Part shown: positions 36,014 to 44,839 of the stretch, one piece after another
How the letters are laid out: each line of letters begins with the position of its first letter
Numbering within the stretch: the first letter of the stretch is position 1
Assembly (NCBI GenBank): GCA_002733995.1
Contig: NVXR01000003.1
Span: 124,001-188,000 of the forward strand
Reading direction: 5' to 3'
Source of the DNA: Desulfotalea sp.
Lineage (GTDB): Bacteria > Desulfobacterota > Desulfobulbia > Desulfobulbales > Desulfocapsaceae
Length of the DNA stretch: 64,000 nucleotides
Made by a program: the position numbers and the translations under genes
Notes under the pieces: generated by a model
What the model saw: only the letters and a program-made list of their open reading frames with translations
Told to the model about the DNA's origin: nothing
Database searches by the model: none

Positions 36014-37669
36014 ATGAAAAAATCAAATAACACCAAACGAACCAAGTTTATTTTTGTAACAGGCGGCGTACTCTCTTCCCTCGGGAAAGGCCTGGCCTCC
36101 GCATCCTTTGGAGCTCTTCTCGAAAGTAGAGGACTCACAGTCACATTCCAGAAGCTCGACCCTTATATCAACGTCGATCCAGGAACGATGAATCCCTTCC
36201 AGCACGGCGAAGTGTACGTCACAGATGATGGCGCTGAAACCGATCTGGATATGGGCCACTATGAGCGCTACACCAACGCGGTCATGGCCAAGAAAAACAA
36301 TTACACCTCCGGTCGTATTTACTACTCCGTCATTCAAAAAGAACGACGTGGTGAATATCAAGGCGGTACGGTACAGGTCATTCCCCATATCACTGATGAA
36401 ATCAAAGCCGCCGTGCGACAACTCGACGGAACGGTTGATGTAGCCATCATTGAAATTGGTGGCACAACTGGCGACATCGAGGGACTTCCATTCATTGAGG
36501 CCATCCGACAGCTTCGTGGTGATCTTGGCCGGGAGAACACTCTATATATTCACCTCACCCTTGTGCCCTACATCAAAACAGCGGGTGAAGTTAAAACAAA
36601 ACCAACCCAACACTCGGTTCGAGGCTTACGCGCAGACGGCATCCAACCAGATATTCTTGTCTGTCGTACCGAAATTCCTCTTACAAGCAAAATAAAAGAC
36701 AAAATCGCTCTTTTCTGTGACGTACCCATAGATGCCGTTATCACCGCCATCGACGTTGACAGTATCTATGAGCTCCCCCTCCATTTGCACAAAGAGGGTC
36801 TCGACACTAAAATACTTGAATTACTTAACATTTGGACAGGGAAACCCAATTTAACCCATTGGGAAAATCTGGTTCATAATATCAAAAACCCAAAAAATGA
36901 AGTCACCGTTGCTATTATCGGCAAATATGTCGATCTGACAGAGTCCTACAAAAGTCTCCATGAGGCACTGGTTCACGGAGGTTTAGCCAACGGTACAAAG
37001 GTTAATTTATCCTACATCAGCGCCGAAGACCTTGAGTCGAAAAACGTGGCTAATCTTCTTGATGCCTGTGACGGTATTCTAGTTCCTGGTGGTTTTGGCT
37101 TACGTGGCGTTGAGGGCAAGATCAAAGCAATTAACTATGCCCGTCATAACAAAATCCCTTTCTTTGGAATTTGTCTTGGTATGCAGCTTGCCGTAGTCGA
37201 GTTCACCAGAGACATGCTTGATCTCGCCAAGGCCAACTCAGTTGAAATGGATGAACAAACTCCTGATCCAGTTATTTATCTGATCAAGGAATGGTTTGAT
37301 TACCGAGCCAACGAAATACAGATCCGCGATGAGAATTCCGATCGAGGTGGCACCCTGCGCCTTGGCGCCTATCCTTGCGTGCTGAAAGAAAACAGCAATG
37401 CCTACAATGCATACCAGACTAATGAAATTAGCGAGAGACATCGGCATCGCTATGAATTCAACAACGATTATCGTAAAAAGCTGGAAGACGAAGGACTGAT
37501 TATTTCTGGCACATCACCTGACAATAACCTCGTTGAAATAATTGAAATTGAGGACCATCCATGGTTCTTGGGGTGTCAATTCCATCCAGAATTCAAGTCT
37601 AAACCAATGAATCCGCATCCTCTTTTCAAAGACTTTATCAGTGCTGCTTTAAAACACAAAGAGAGATAA
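36014..37669 (+). CDS. pyrG: CTP synthase
   Basis: Makes CTP from UTP, ATP and glutamine. The 551 residues comprise an N-terminal synthetase domain ([19 protein letters not shown]-loop, [12 protein letters not shown]) and a C-terminal class I glutamine amidotransferase domain. The latter has FGICLGMQ with the catalytic Cys and FHPEF with its His. It is the first gene of an operon continuing into kdsA, kdsC and lptC. This fits CTP demand for CMP-Kdo in lipopolysaccharide synthesis. Confidence 0.97.
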   Translation: MKKSNNTKRTKFIFVTGGVLSSLGKGLASASFGALLESRGLTVTFQKLDPYINVDPGTMNPFQHGEVYVTDDGAETDLDMGHYERYTNAVMAKKNNYTSGRIYYSVIQKERRGEYQGGTVQVIPHITDEIKAAVRQLDGTVDVAIIEIGGTTGDIEGLPFIEAIRQLRGDLGRENTLYIHLTLVPYIKTAGEVKTKPTQHSVRGLRADGIQPDILVCRTEIPLTSKIKDKIALFCDVPIDAVITAIDVDSIYELPLHLHKEGLDTKILELLNIWTGKPNLTHWENLVHNIKNPKNEVTVAIIGKYVDLTESYKSLHEALVHGGLANGTKVNLSYISAEDLESKNVANLLDACDGILVPGGFGLRGVEGKIKAINYARHNKIPFFGICLGMQLAVVEFTRDMLDLAKANSVEMDEQTPDPVIYLIKEWFDYRANEIQIRDENSDRGGTLRLGAYPCVLKENSNAYNAYQTNEISERHRHRYEFNNDYRKKLEDEGLIISGTSPDNNLVEIIEIEDHPWFLGCQFHPEFKSKPMNPHPLFKDFISAALKHKER

Positions 37670-37675
37670 AGAACG

Positions 37676-38515
37676 ATGACAAATGTAGCTGTTACTATCG
37701 AGACCCCCTCGGGGTCTCCAATAACCGTCGGCACGGACCAACCACTGCTCCTTATTGGTGGTCCCTGCGCACTTGAATCAGAAGAACTCGCACGCAAGGT
37801 TGCGGGTACAATGCAAGAAATATGCGCAAGACTTGGCATATCCTACGTTTTTAAAGCATCTTTTGATAAGGCCAACAGAACGTCCCTGAGTTCCTACCGG
37901 GGACCAGGGCTTGAGGCAGGCCTTGCAACCCTTGCAAAAATACGCAAAGAGTTACATGTTCCTGTTATCTCAGACATCCATGATGTGAGTCAGGTTGCAG
38001 CTGCGGCCGAGGTACTGGACATTATCCAGATCCCTGCTTTCCTCTGTCGCCAAACCGACTTACTTGTAGCTGCAGCCCAAAGTGGTAAACCCATTAATGT
38101 CAAAAAAGGCCAATTCGTCTCCCCCTGGGATATGAAAAACGCAGTGGACAAGCTCCGTGGTGCTGGTGGAACAAAAACCATGCTTGTTGAACGAGGGGCA
38201 TGCTTTGGTTACAACAATCTTGTTGTTGATATGCGTTCTTTACCGGTGATGCGCTCTTTCGGCTGCCCGGTCATCTTTGACGCCACCCACTCTGTTCAGC
38301 TCCCTGGCGGTGCCGGGGGAACATCAACTGGTCAGCGGGAATTTATTGAACCATTAACAAAGGCTGCTGTTGCTGTTGGCATAGATGGCATTTTCATGGA
38401 GATCCATCCCGCCCCTGACAAGGCTCTTTGTGACGGTCCCAACTCGATCCCCTTGGACGAGGTTGAAGTTCTTCTTAAGCGACTCGTTCGCATTCGTGAA
38501 GCCACCAACGCATAA
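37676..38515 (+). CDS. kdsA: 3-deoxy-D-manno-octulosonate 8-phosphate synthase
   Basis: Condenses phosphoenolpyruvate with arabinose 5-phosphate to Kdo-8-phosphate. The 279 residues carry GGPCALESEE near 31-40, FKASFDKANRTS near 60-71, and IQIPAFLCRQTDLL and FDATHSVQLPG further on. Lys and Asn at KANR and other substrate-binding positions are conserved. It lies 6 bases after pyrG. Confidence 0.97.
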   Translation: MTNVAVTIETPSGSPITVGTDQPLLLIGGPCALESEELARKVAGTMQEICARLGISYVFKASFDKANRTSLSSYRGPGLEAGLATLAKIRKELHVPVISDIHDVSQVAAAAEVLDIIQIPAFLCRQTDLLVAAAQSGKPINVKKGQFVSPWDMKNAVDKLRGAGGTKTMLVERGACFGYNNLVVDMRSLPVMRSFGCPVIFDATHSVQLPGGAGGTSTGQREFIEPLTKAAVAVGIDGIFMEIHPAPDKALCDGPNSIPLDEVEVLLKRLVRIREATNA

Positions 38516-38607
38516 TGCCTGATCACCGTTGCAACTCAAATGCGGCCTATCCCTCAGACTGTCAAATTCTTGAGGGATACCGCACTCGAGTAAGAGAAAA
38601 ACAGAAT

Positions 38608-39153
38608 ATGGAAAAAAGCCCCGAATATTTACGTGCTCTAGCCAAAGCAAAGGACATTCGTCTACTGCTTCTTGATGTCGATGGTGTTCTCACCGACGGT
38701 AACCTCCTTTACACGGATGCCACCACCGAGAGCAAATCCTTTAACACCCAGGATGGTTTTGGTCTTCGCCTTCTCCTCGATTCAGGTATTGATGTTGGTA
38801 TTATCACAGCAAGAAAATCTGAGGTAGTTGCCAGACGTGCTAAAGAATTAAAGATGACGTACATTTACCAGGGGATGGGCAATAAAAATGAGGCGTTTAA
38901 AGAAATTCTCAAGACGTCCGGTTTTAAGCCCTACGAAATCGCCTACATGGGTGACGACTGGCTCGACATCGTCCTTTTAATCCAGGTAGGTCTTGCAATT
39001 GCACCCGCCAATGGAGTCACTGAGGTTAAAGAGGTTGCCCATTTTATAACCGAGCGAGCTGGTGGTTTAGGCGCAGTACGTGACGCCTGCAACCTTCTTT
39101 TAGATGCAAAGGGTCTTACCCAAAAACTGCTGCAATCCTACAAAAATAGATGA
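38608..39153 (+). CDS. kdsC: 3-deoxy-D-manno-octulosonate 8-phosphate phosphatase
   Basis: HAD-family phosphatase that releases Kdo from Kdo-8-phosphate. An earlier in-frame ATG at 38515 overlaps the kdsA stop. I chose the ATG at 38608 because it gives 181 residues, the usual KdsC length, and the extra 31 residues look unlike the family. HAD motif I is LLLDVDGVLTDG, motif II is in IITARKS, and motif III/IV is MGDDWLD. Its stop codon overlaps the ATG of lptC. Together with kdsA it supplies Kdo for lipopolysaccharide. Confidence 0.93.
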   Translation: MEKSPEYLRALAKAKDIRLLLLDVDGVLTDGNLLYTDATTESKSFNTQDGFGLRLLLDSGIDVGIITARKSEVVARRAKELKMTYIYQGMGNKNEAFKEILKTSGFKPYEIAYMGDDWLDIVLLIQVGLAIAPANGVTEVKEVAHFITERAGGLGAVRDACNLLLDAKGLTQKLLQSYKNR

Positions 39154-39731
39154 AACTAAACCGCAACATCATATGGATTGCTCCTCTATTTTTCATTATT
39201 ACCTACCCTCTCTGGTCTATCCCCATTAGCAATTTTTTGGTTCCAAGAGGCGGCTTTGATCCTTCAATAAAGCACCCACCTCAAAAGGTTACCCAACGTT
39301 TCAGCCTTGATAAGGTTAAAATTACCCAAAATCAAAACGGCATGAAAACCGCGGTTATAATTGCTGATACAGCCCACACCGGCCAAGACCCCAACCTTCT
39401 CCTCATGGACAATGTTAATGCCGATATTTTCGATGATGATGGTAACATCACTCATATTATAGCGAAAAAAGGTGAATACAATACCGTCACCAAACTCCTC
39501 ACCCTCATCACAGATGTCGTGGTGAATAAAATCAACGCCAAACAGTTTTTATACACAGACCTTCTCCACTACGACAACGATAAGCGCACCGTCTTCTGCC
39601 CTGGGCCAACCCGGCTAGAAGCCAAAGGCGCAACAATCAACGGTGGTCGCCTTAACTACGACATCAAATCTGAAACATATATCATTGATAAGAGGGTCCA
39701 CTGTATCCTTGATAATTTTATCGCACCATAA
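39150..39731 (+). CDS. lptC: LPS export protein LptC
   Basis: Inner-membrane-anchored periplasmic component of the LptB2FGC lipopolysaccharide exporter. The 193 residues include an N-terminal transmembrane helix (about 7-24) and a periplasmic beta-jellyroll. The latter has repeated short strands such as NVNADIFDDDGNITHIIAKKG and LLTLITDVVV. It overlaps kdsC by four bases. The sequence is divergent, as is usual for LptC, so position supports the call. lptA and lptB are not downstream; the operon ends against the convergent trmO gene with only three bases between the stops. Confidence 0.85.
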   Translation: MKLNRNIIWIAPLFFIITYPLWSIPISNFLVPRGGFDPSIKHPPQKVTQRFSLDKVKITQNQNGMKTAVIIADTAHTGQDPNLLLMDNVNADIFDDDGNITHIIAKKGEYNTVTKLLTLITDVVVNKINAKQFLYTDLLHYDNDKRTVFCPGPTRLEAKGATINGGRLNYDIKSETYIIDKRVHCILDNFIAP

Positions 39732-39734
39732 AAG

Positions 39735-40451
39735 CTACAGCTGTTCACAGCTTTCAACCAAAAAGCATCCTAAAGTTACAGACCAGCGCACATTAACATC
39801 CCAGAGCAGCATACCAAAACTTGATTTCTTGCCTTTTTGTTTGGCTGGACGCGGATCCTGCTTAATCATCTGATCTATGAGAGTATGAATATCACGGCCG
39901 TTTTCCCTGCCGTATCTTTCACAAAAATCCAGCGCCTGCTGTGTAAAAACAACCTCAACCTCCGGCACCTCCCCCCTTGCGTAACCGCACTCAGCCGTAA
40001 CAATACTATCACTGTATGGCACATACGGTTTTACATCAATTACCGGTGTTTTATCCAAAAAATCAACCCCTGAGAGCAGCAAAACAACCCCATTTTTCCT
40101 CTCTGTTATTGCTTGTAAGCGCACCACAGACAAGCCCAGATGGTTCGGCCTGTGGGGACTTCTCGTTGCAAGCACCCCTACTCTTTTACTTCCTCCAAGC
40201 CAAGGAGGACGTACGGTGTTTTTCCAACCATCTGCCACACTTTCATGAAACAAAAAATGGATCCAAATATGAGAAAACTGTTCCAGACCACGACTAACTT
40301 CTTCACGGTTGTACGGGCGGAAAAGTTCCAGTTCTGCGGTGGCAGCCGGGACCATTCCGGGCTGTCGCGGAATACCAAATTTTTCTGTGAAACAAGAATG
40401 GATCTCCCCAATAGGAGCTATTTCTATAGTCGGTTTTTTTTCAATATTCAT
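39735..40451 (-). CDS. trmO: tRNA (N6-threonylcarbamoyladenosine(37)-N6)-methyltransferase TrmO
   Basis: SAM-dependent enzyme with a beta-barrel fold that methylates t6A37 in some tRNAs. The 238 residues contain IGEIHSCFTEKFGIPRQPG near 14-32, FSHIWIHFLFHES and LATRSPHRPNHLGLSVVRL, all TsaA/TrmO signatures. It is longer than the YaeB core because of a C-terminal extension. Its 5' end faces the nikM operon, and the first NikR-type operator lies 33 bases upstream of its start, so nickel control could reach it. Confidence 0.92.
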   Translation of the reverse strand: MNIEKKPTIEIAPIGEIHSCFTEKFGIPRQPGMVPAATAELELFRPYNREEVSRGLEQFSHIWIHFLFHESVADGWKNTVRPPWLGGSKRVGVLATRSPHRPNHLGLSVVRLQAITERKNGVVLLLSGVDFLDKTPVIDVKPYVPYSDSIVTAECGYARGEVPEVEVVFTQQALDFCERYGRENGRDIHTLIDQMIKQDPRPAKQKGKKSSFGMLLWDVNVRWSVTLGCFLVESCEQL

Positions 40452-40484
40452 CGCTTAAACTTGTAGTTATAATACGTTCAACCA

Positions 40485-40511
40485 GTAACACACATTTGAA
40501 ATAAGTGTTAC
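40485..40511. promoter_or_regulatory. Putative NikR-type operator 1 of the nikM operon
   Basis: Perfect inverted repeat GTAACAC-N13-GTGTTAC located between trmO and nikM. Spacing is identical to the other three copies in the window. Confidence 0.8.
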
Positions 40512-40518
40512 ATTACCC

Positions 40519-40572
40519 TTGACACAAACCCTGGACCGGGGTACGGTAACACAAATATCGAGATCGTATTAC
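40519..40572 (+). promoter_or_regulatory. nikM promoter with putative NikR-type operator 2
   Basis: A consensus -35 TTGACA lies at 40519-40524, with a weak -10 candidate TACGGT 17 bases later (40542-40547). The second operator GTAACAC-N13-GTATTAC (40546-40572) covers the -10 and start region. NikR binding there would block transcription of nikMLKQO. The nikM ATG is 32 bases downstream. Confidence 0.7.
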
Positions 40573-40603
40573 CAGCTTTTTCACATTACTTTGATGGGGA
40601 ATT

Positions 40604-41206
40604 ATGCATATATCCGAAGGAATACTCAGCGCTCCTGTCTTGCTTACCGGCGGTGCCATCACCGTAGTCGGTACCGCTATGGGACTCAAAAATCTCGATT
40701 ACGACAGGATAATGACCGTTGCCATGTTTACGGCAACATTTTTTGTCGCTTCACTCATCCATGTACCCATCGGTCCTGGAAATGTCCATCTCATTCTTGG
40801 TGGGCTCATGGGAATTATACTTGGCTGGGGTTGTTTTCCCGCAATTCTCACAGCCCTCTTTCTACAAGCCATCTTCTTTAACTATGGCGGGGTCATCGTC
40901 CTAGGGGTCAATACTACTACCATGGCACTGCCTGCACTCCTCTGTTACTTCATCTTTACCCCGTGGATAAAAAAGAACGGTACTAAAAGAAAAATAGCAG
41001 CCTTTTGTTGTGGCTTTTTCTCAATTCTCCTTTCCTCAATCTTCATGGCTATAGCTCTTACAACTACGGATCAAGGATTCATGGGGACCGCAAAACTCGT
41101 TATAGCTGCCCACCTTCCAATCATGGTTATCGAAGGGATAATCACCATGTTTACTGTGGCTTTTCTCAGCAAGGTCCAACCAGAATTCTTAGGCATAACG
41201 GAATGA
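40604..41206 (+). CDS. nikM: Nickel ECF transporter substrate-specific membrane component NikM/CbiM
   Basis: Core S-component of an energy-coupling-factor Ni2+/Co2+ transporter. The 200 residues start with MHISEG; the N-terminal Met and His2 coordinate the metal in this family. Conserved segments are HVPIGPGNVHLILGGLMG, FFNYGGV, GVNTTTMALP and HLPIMVIEG. About six transmembrane helices are seen. The presence of NikL and NikK type accessory genes and the NikR-type operators favour nickel over cobalt. Its stop overlaps the next ATG. Confidence 0.93.
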   Translation: MHISEGILSAPVLLTGGAITVVGTAMGLKNLDYDRIMTVAMFTATFFVASLIHVPIGPGNVHLILGGLMGIILGWGCFPAILTALFLQAIFFNYGGVIVLGVNTTTMALPALLCYFIFTPWIKKNGTKRKIAAFCCGFFSILLSSIFMAIALTTTDQGFMGTAKLVIAAHLPIMVIEGIITMFTVAFLSKVQPEFLGITE

Positions 41207-41811
41207 AAATGCAATCGAGAATTGTCACAATCATACTGCTTTTTTGTAGCCTCTGCATAGCCCAACCATGTTTTGCCCACAAGGTTAGAATTTTTGCCTG
41301 GAATGAAGGAGACATCATCCACACAGAAGCAAAATTCAGTGGGGGAAAAGCTGCACAAAATGCCACAGTTACAGTCATTGAAAGCGACACTGGTAAAGAG
41401 TTACTCCGTGGAAAAACCGATACCTCCGGTCTCTTTCAGTTCCCTCTCCCTGACACAAAATCTCCTGAACTCAATATCGTTATTAATAGCGGGGACGGGC
41501 ATAAAAATAACTGGCGCTACGAAATTACCCCAACCAGCCCTCCTACAACCGCTGCCAGACTTCAACAAAGCGTTAACACGGCACAAGGGAAACCTGAGAC
41601 TTCCATCTCAACCAATTTTTCAGAGCAACAACTCACCACCCTTATGGCCAATATGCTGGAAGCCAAGCTGGGACCAATCCGCAGACAGCTCGCCGAACAA
41701 CAGGAACGAGAGCCAAGCTTTCAGGATATCCTTGGAGGCATAGGTTACATAATAGGTCTTGCGGGAATTGCCGCTTATATGAAATCAAAAAAGAATGAAG
41801 GAGACAGCTAG
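41203..41811 (+). CDS. nikL: Nickel ECF transporter accessory protein NikL
   Basis: Periplasmic accessory component. I chose the ATG at 41203, overlapping the nikM stop (ATGA), which gives 202 residues with a clean signal peptide ending at CFA before HKVRIFAWNEGD. A carboxypeptidase-regulatory-like domain (about 25-110) shows DTGKELLRGKTDTSGLFQF. A variable linker follows, then a C-terminal transmembrane helix (about residues 178-193) and a short charged tail. The mature N-terminal His may take part in nickel handover. Confidence 0.85.
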   Translation: MKMQSRIVTIILLFCSLCIAQPCFAHKVRIFAWNEGDIIHTEAKFSGGKAAQNATVTVIESDTGKELLRGKTDTSGLFQFPLPDTKSPELNIVINSGDGHKNNWRYEITPTSPPTTAARLQQSVNTAQGKPETSISTNFSEQQLTTLMANMLEAKLGPIRRQLAEQQEREPSFQDILGGIGYIIGLAGIAAYMKSKKNEGDS

Positions 41812-41812
41812 A

Positions 41813-42601
41813 ATGAAAAGTTTTCTAACCCCGAGCTACCTTACAGTTTCTCTAATGCTCTGCCTGTTTATCAGTAGTCCTGTGCAGGCTCATTTTGGCA
41901 TGGTTATCCCAGATCAATCGATAATAAACCAAGACAACAAAGATACCACTATCACCCTCAGTTTCTCCCATCCCTTTGAAAATCACACCATGAATCTAAG
42001 CAAGCCCAATCGATTCTTTGTGGCGATTAATGGAGAGACCCAAGACCTCAGTAACACCTTAGAAAAAATCAATTTGCTCAATCACACCGCCTGGACATCT
42101 TCATATTCCTTTAAGCGCCCGGGTGTCTATCAATTTGTTATGGAACCTGTACCCTACTGGGAGCCAACTGAAGACGTCTCCATTATCCACTATACAAAAA
42201 CAATAATCCCCGCCTTTGGCGACGACCAGGGCTGGGATCAACCCGTCGGTCTACCAACTGAAATAGTCCCCCTACTGCGCCCCTTTGGCAACTATGCTGG
42301 CAACAGCTTTACAGGACAGGTTTTGGTCAATGGCGCACCCGCCCCAAACGTTGATGTAGAGGTGGAATTATACAACCCCGACAGTCGTTACACAGCCCCA
42401 TCCGATTACCATGTTACCCAGCTTGTTAAAACAAACAAGGACGGTATCTTTACCTTTACCTGCCCCCTTCCCGGATGGTGGGGCTTTGCGGCTCTCACAG
42501 AAGCGGATTACACCCTAAAAGACCCCGACGGAAAAGAGAAAGGTGTGGAACTTGGTGCTGTTCTCTGGACCTACTTTCACCCTCTCAGCAGCAACAACTG
42601 A
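41813..42601 (+). CDS. nikK: Nickel ECF transporter periplasmic protein NikK (DUF4198)
   Basis: Exported metal-binding protein of 262 residues from the ATG at 41813, one base after the nikL stop. The signal peptide ends at VQA, so the mature protein starts AHFGMVIPD with an N-terminal His, a typical NikK feature. Family signatures include LSFSHPFENHTMNL, YWEPTEDVSIIHYTK and LPGWWGFAAL near the end. It probably captures Ni2+ in the periplasm for NikM. It is related to, but more canonical than, the DUF4198 protein at 33747. Confidence 0.88.
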   Translation: MKSFLTPSYLTVSLMLCLFISSPVQAHFGMVIPDQSIINQDNKDTTITLSFSHPFENHTMNLSKPNRFFVAINGETQDLSNTLEKINLLNHTAWTSSYSFKRPGVYQFVMEPVPYWEPTEDVSIIHYTKTIIPAFGDDQGWDQPVGLPTEIVPLLRPFGNYAGNSFTGQVLVNGAPAPNVDVEVELYNPDSRYTAPSDYHVTQLVKTNKDGIFTFTCPLPGWWGFAALTEADYTLKDPDGKEKGVELGAVLWTYFHPLSSNN

Positions 42602-42622
42602 TAACAACAGGAGACACCAGGT

Positions 42623-43372
42623 ATGATGGATGAGGATTTTGCCAAGGGAAACTCGTTACTGCATTCAATCGATCCCAGAGTAAAAATTGTAGTCGCTCTC
42701 TTTTTCGTTTTGATAATTGCGGTAACCGATAATTTTAGGGTGGTAGGTGTTGCTCTTATTGGAGCTTTGGCAATGACCATCCTTGCCAGGTTACCCTTAA
42801 CACTTGTAGGCAAACGACTTCTCGCAGCAAATAGTTTTATCATCTTTATCTGGATTACCCTGCCTGTCACCTACGGTGGTGAGCCGATGTTTTACCTTGG
42901 GCCTTTTCCCTTCAGCCGGGAAGGGATTTTGCTCTCAAGCCTCATCACCTTAAAAACCAACACCATAGTACTTATCATGACATCTTTGCTTGCAACCTCC
43001 ACCATAGCAAGCTTGGGCCATGCTCTGGAAGGCTTAGGCCTTCCAGGCAGGCTCTCTTTTCTTCTGCTCTTTTCCTATAGATATATATTTGTAATCCATG
43101 GGGAATATCAGCGCCTCGTACGGGCGGCCCAAATGAGATGTTTTCAGCCCGCCACAACAATTCATACCTACAAGACTTTTGCCTACCTCTTTGGAATGAC
43201 TCTGGTTAAAAGCTACAATAGAGGAGACCGCATCCATCAGGCAATGCTGCTACGTGGTTTTAATGGCCATTTATACCCTCTGGCACAGCATAAAATTACC
43301 AGGACAGATATCGTCTTCCTTTGCGGTGGCCTCACAGCTACAACGGCCCTTGTATTCCTCAACTTTACCTAA
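42623..43372 (+). CDS. nikQ: Nickel ECF transporter transmembrane component NikQ/CbiQ
   Basis: T-component that couples ATP hydrolysis to the S-component. The 249 residues have about five or six helices. Both coupling motifs are visible: RAAQMRCF and RIHQAMLLRGFNG. The DEDFAKGNSLLHSIDPRVKI opening is typical of CbiQ. It follows nikK by 21 bases. The ATPase gene does not follow at once: a YchF-like gene is inserted in between. Confidence 0.92.
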   Translation: MMDEDFAKGNSLLHSIDPRVKIVVALFFVLIIAVTDNFRVVGVALIGALAMTILARLPLTLVGKRLLAANSFIIFIWITLPVTYGGEPMFYLGPFPFSREGILLSSLITLKTNTIVLIMTSLLATSTIASLGHALEGLGLPGRLSFLLLFSYRYIFVIHGEYQRLVRAAQMRCFQPATTIHTYKTFAYLFGMTLVKSYNRGDRIHQAMLLRGFNGHLYPLAQHKITRTDIVFLCGGLTATTALVFLNFT

Positions 43373-43614
43373 ATCCTAGCATCTGCCACTTGCACCATAA
43401 ACAACCAGTCAAAGCCGACGAACAGAATACACAGAATAAATGTCTCAAAGGCCTTTCTGTGCTATATTCAAATTATTGGCCCTGTCCCCCCTTTCCATTT
43501 CCTTCTTTTTTATTACAGGTTTTGGGTAACAGGGCCCAGCCCGCATTTCTCAAAATCCGGGCAAAAACGCGACATGCCAGCCATTTCTTCTGCAACCCAC
43601 GCCCGAGGTAAGTG

Positions 43615-44685
43615 ATGAAAATTGGTATCATAGGTCTCCCCCAGGCCGGAAAAAAGAATCTCTTCCAGCTCCTCACAGGAAATGAAGTTCAAGAACGAAC
43701 CGGCACCCCAAAGGCTATCCCTGGGTCTGCCGACATACAGGACCCAAGATTCGACAGTTTGCTTGCCATGTACCAGCCAGCCAAACAGGCAAGGGCCCGT
43801 ATTGACCTGATGTTACTGCCTAAGATAGAAAAGGAAAACATTGCCAAAGGTGATATTTTCAACGATATCACAGATGTTGATGGTCTTTGCCATGTTGTTC
43901 GCGCCTTTGAAGATGAGAGCATTTACCATCCTGATGGCTCCGTTGACCCCATAAGAGATATGAAGATGGTCTACTCCGAACTCATCATGCACGATCAAAT
44001 ATTTGTGGAAAAACGTATCGAAAGGCTCGAAAAGGCCATTAAGAAAATTAAGGATGAGAAACAGGAAAAAGAACTTACCTTAATGAAACGATTTCAGGAT
44101 CATCTCGAAAAAGAACTTCCAGTACGTCTCCTTAGCCTCTCAGAAGAAGAACAAAACCTGATTCTGAGTTACCCCTTCATCACCAAGAAAGAGCTGCTAA
44201 TCGCCTTTAATGTCTCAGAAAACATGTTGGGAGACGACAGCCTCCTAGAACAGGCAAAGTCCTTTTGTGAAAAGCAACAGGTCGAAGCGATGATCGTTTG
44301 CGCCCAAGTGGAAGCTGAGATTGCACTGTTAGATTCAGAAGAGGAAAAACAAGAATTCCTAGATGATCTCGGCATAAAAACACCAGCCCTTGGTATTATG
44401 ACGGGTCTCTGCCTCAAGACGCTTGGACTTGTCTCATTTTTCACAGTTGGCACCGATGAGGTAAGGCAGTGGCTCGTAAAAAAAGGCTCTCCGGCACCTG
44501 TTGCAGCTGGAGTCATTCACTCCGATTTGCAACGTGGATTTATCCGGGCAGAACAGATGAGTTACACCGATCTGACAGAAGCTGGCGGGGAGACTGAACT
44601 TAAAAAATCCGGAAAGATGTTCCTCCAGGGAAAAGATTACATTGTGACCGATGGGGATATTCTCAACATCCGTTTCAAGGTATAA
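43615..44685 (+). CDS. YchF/Obg-related protein with degenerate P-loop (DUF933)
   Basis: Divergent paralogue of the ribosome-associated ATPase YchF. I prefer the ATG at 43615 (GAGG upstream) to the GTG three bases earlier. The P-loop reads GLPQAGKKN, so the essential Ser/Thr after GK is Lys, and the G3 region reads DLMLLP instead of DxxG. The middle coiled-coil region (about 130-190) is charged. The C-terminal DUF933/TGS domain is well kept: GLVSFFTVGTDEVRQW, GFIRAEQMSY and QGKDYIVTDGDILNIRF. It lies between nikQ and nikO, so a link with nickel handling is possible. Nucleotide binding is doubtful. Confidence 0.82.
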   Translation: MKIGIIGLPQAGKKNLFQLLTGNEVQERTGTPKAIPGSADIQDPRFDSLLAMYQPAKQARARIDLMLLPKIEKENIAKGDIFNDITDVDGLCHVVRAFEDESIYHPDGSVDPIRDMKMVYSELIMHDQIFVEKRIERLEKAIKKIKDEKQEKELTLMKRFQDHLEKELPVRLLSLSEEEQNLILSYPFITKKELLIAFNVSENMLGDDSLLEQAKSFCEKQQVEAMIVCAQVEAEIALLDSEEEKQEFLDDLGIKTPALGIMTGLCLKTLGLVSFFTVGTDEVRQWLVKKGSPAPVAAGVIHSDLQRGFIRAEQMSYTDLTEAGGETELKKSGKMFLQGKDYIVTDGDILNIRFKV

Positions 44686-44839
44686 CAGTCCCACTACACG
44701 TTCGGTAAACACCGGCCATTGGTACATCAGCGTTACCTTTAAGCCAAAAAACATCAATACACATAACCACCTGAAACATTTTGACATCAGCCATTTGCTA
44801 TGATGAAGGTCACGACAGGATCGGGTTCAACAGGATGAC

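Noticed and set aside
40519..40881. Plus-strand open frame overlapping the start of nikM
   Set aside because: Its frame is out of phase with the well-supported nikM, and it begins inside the promoter.
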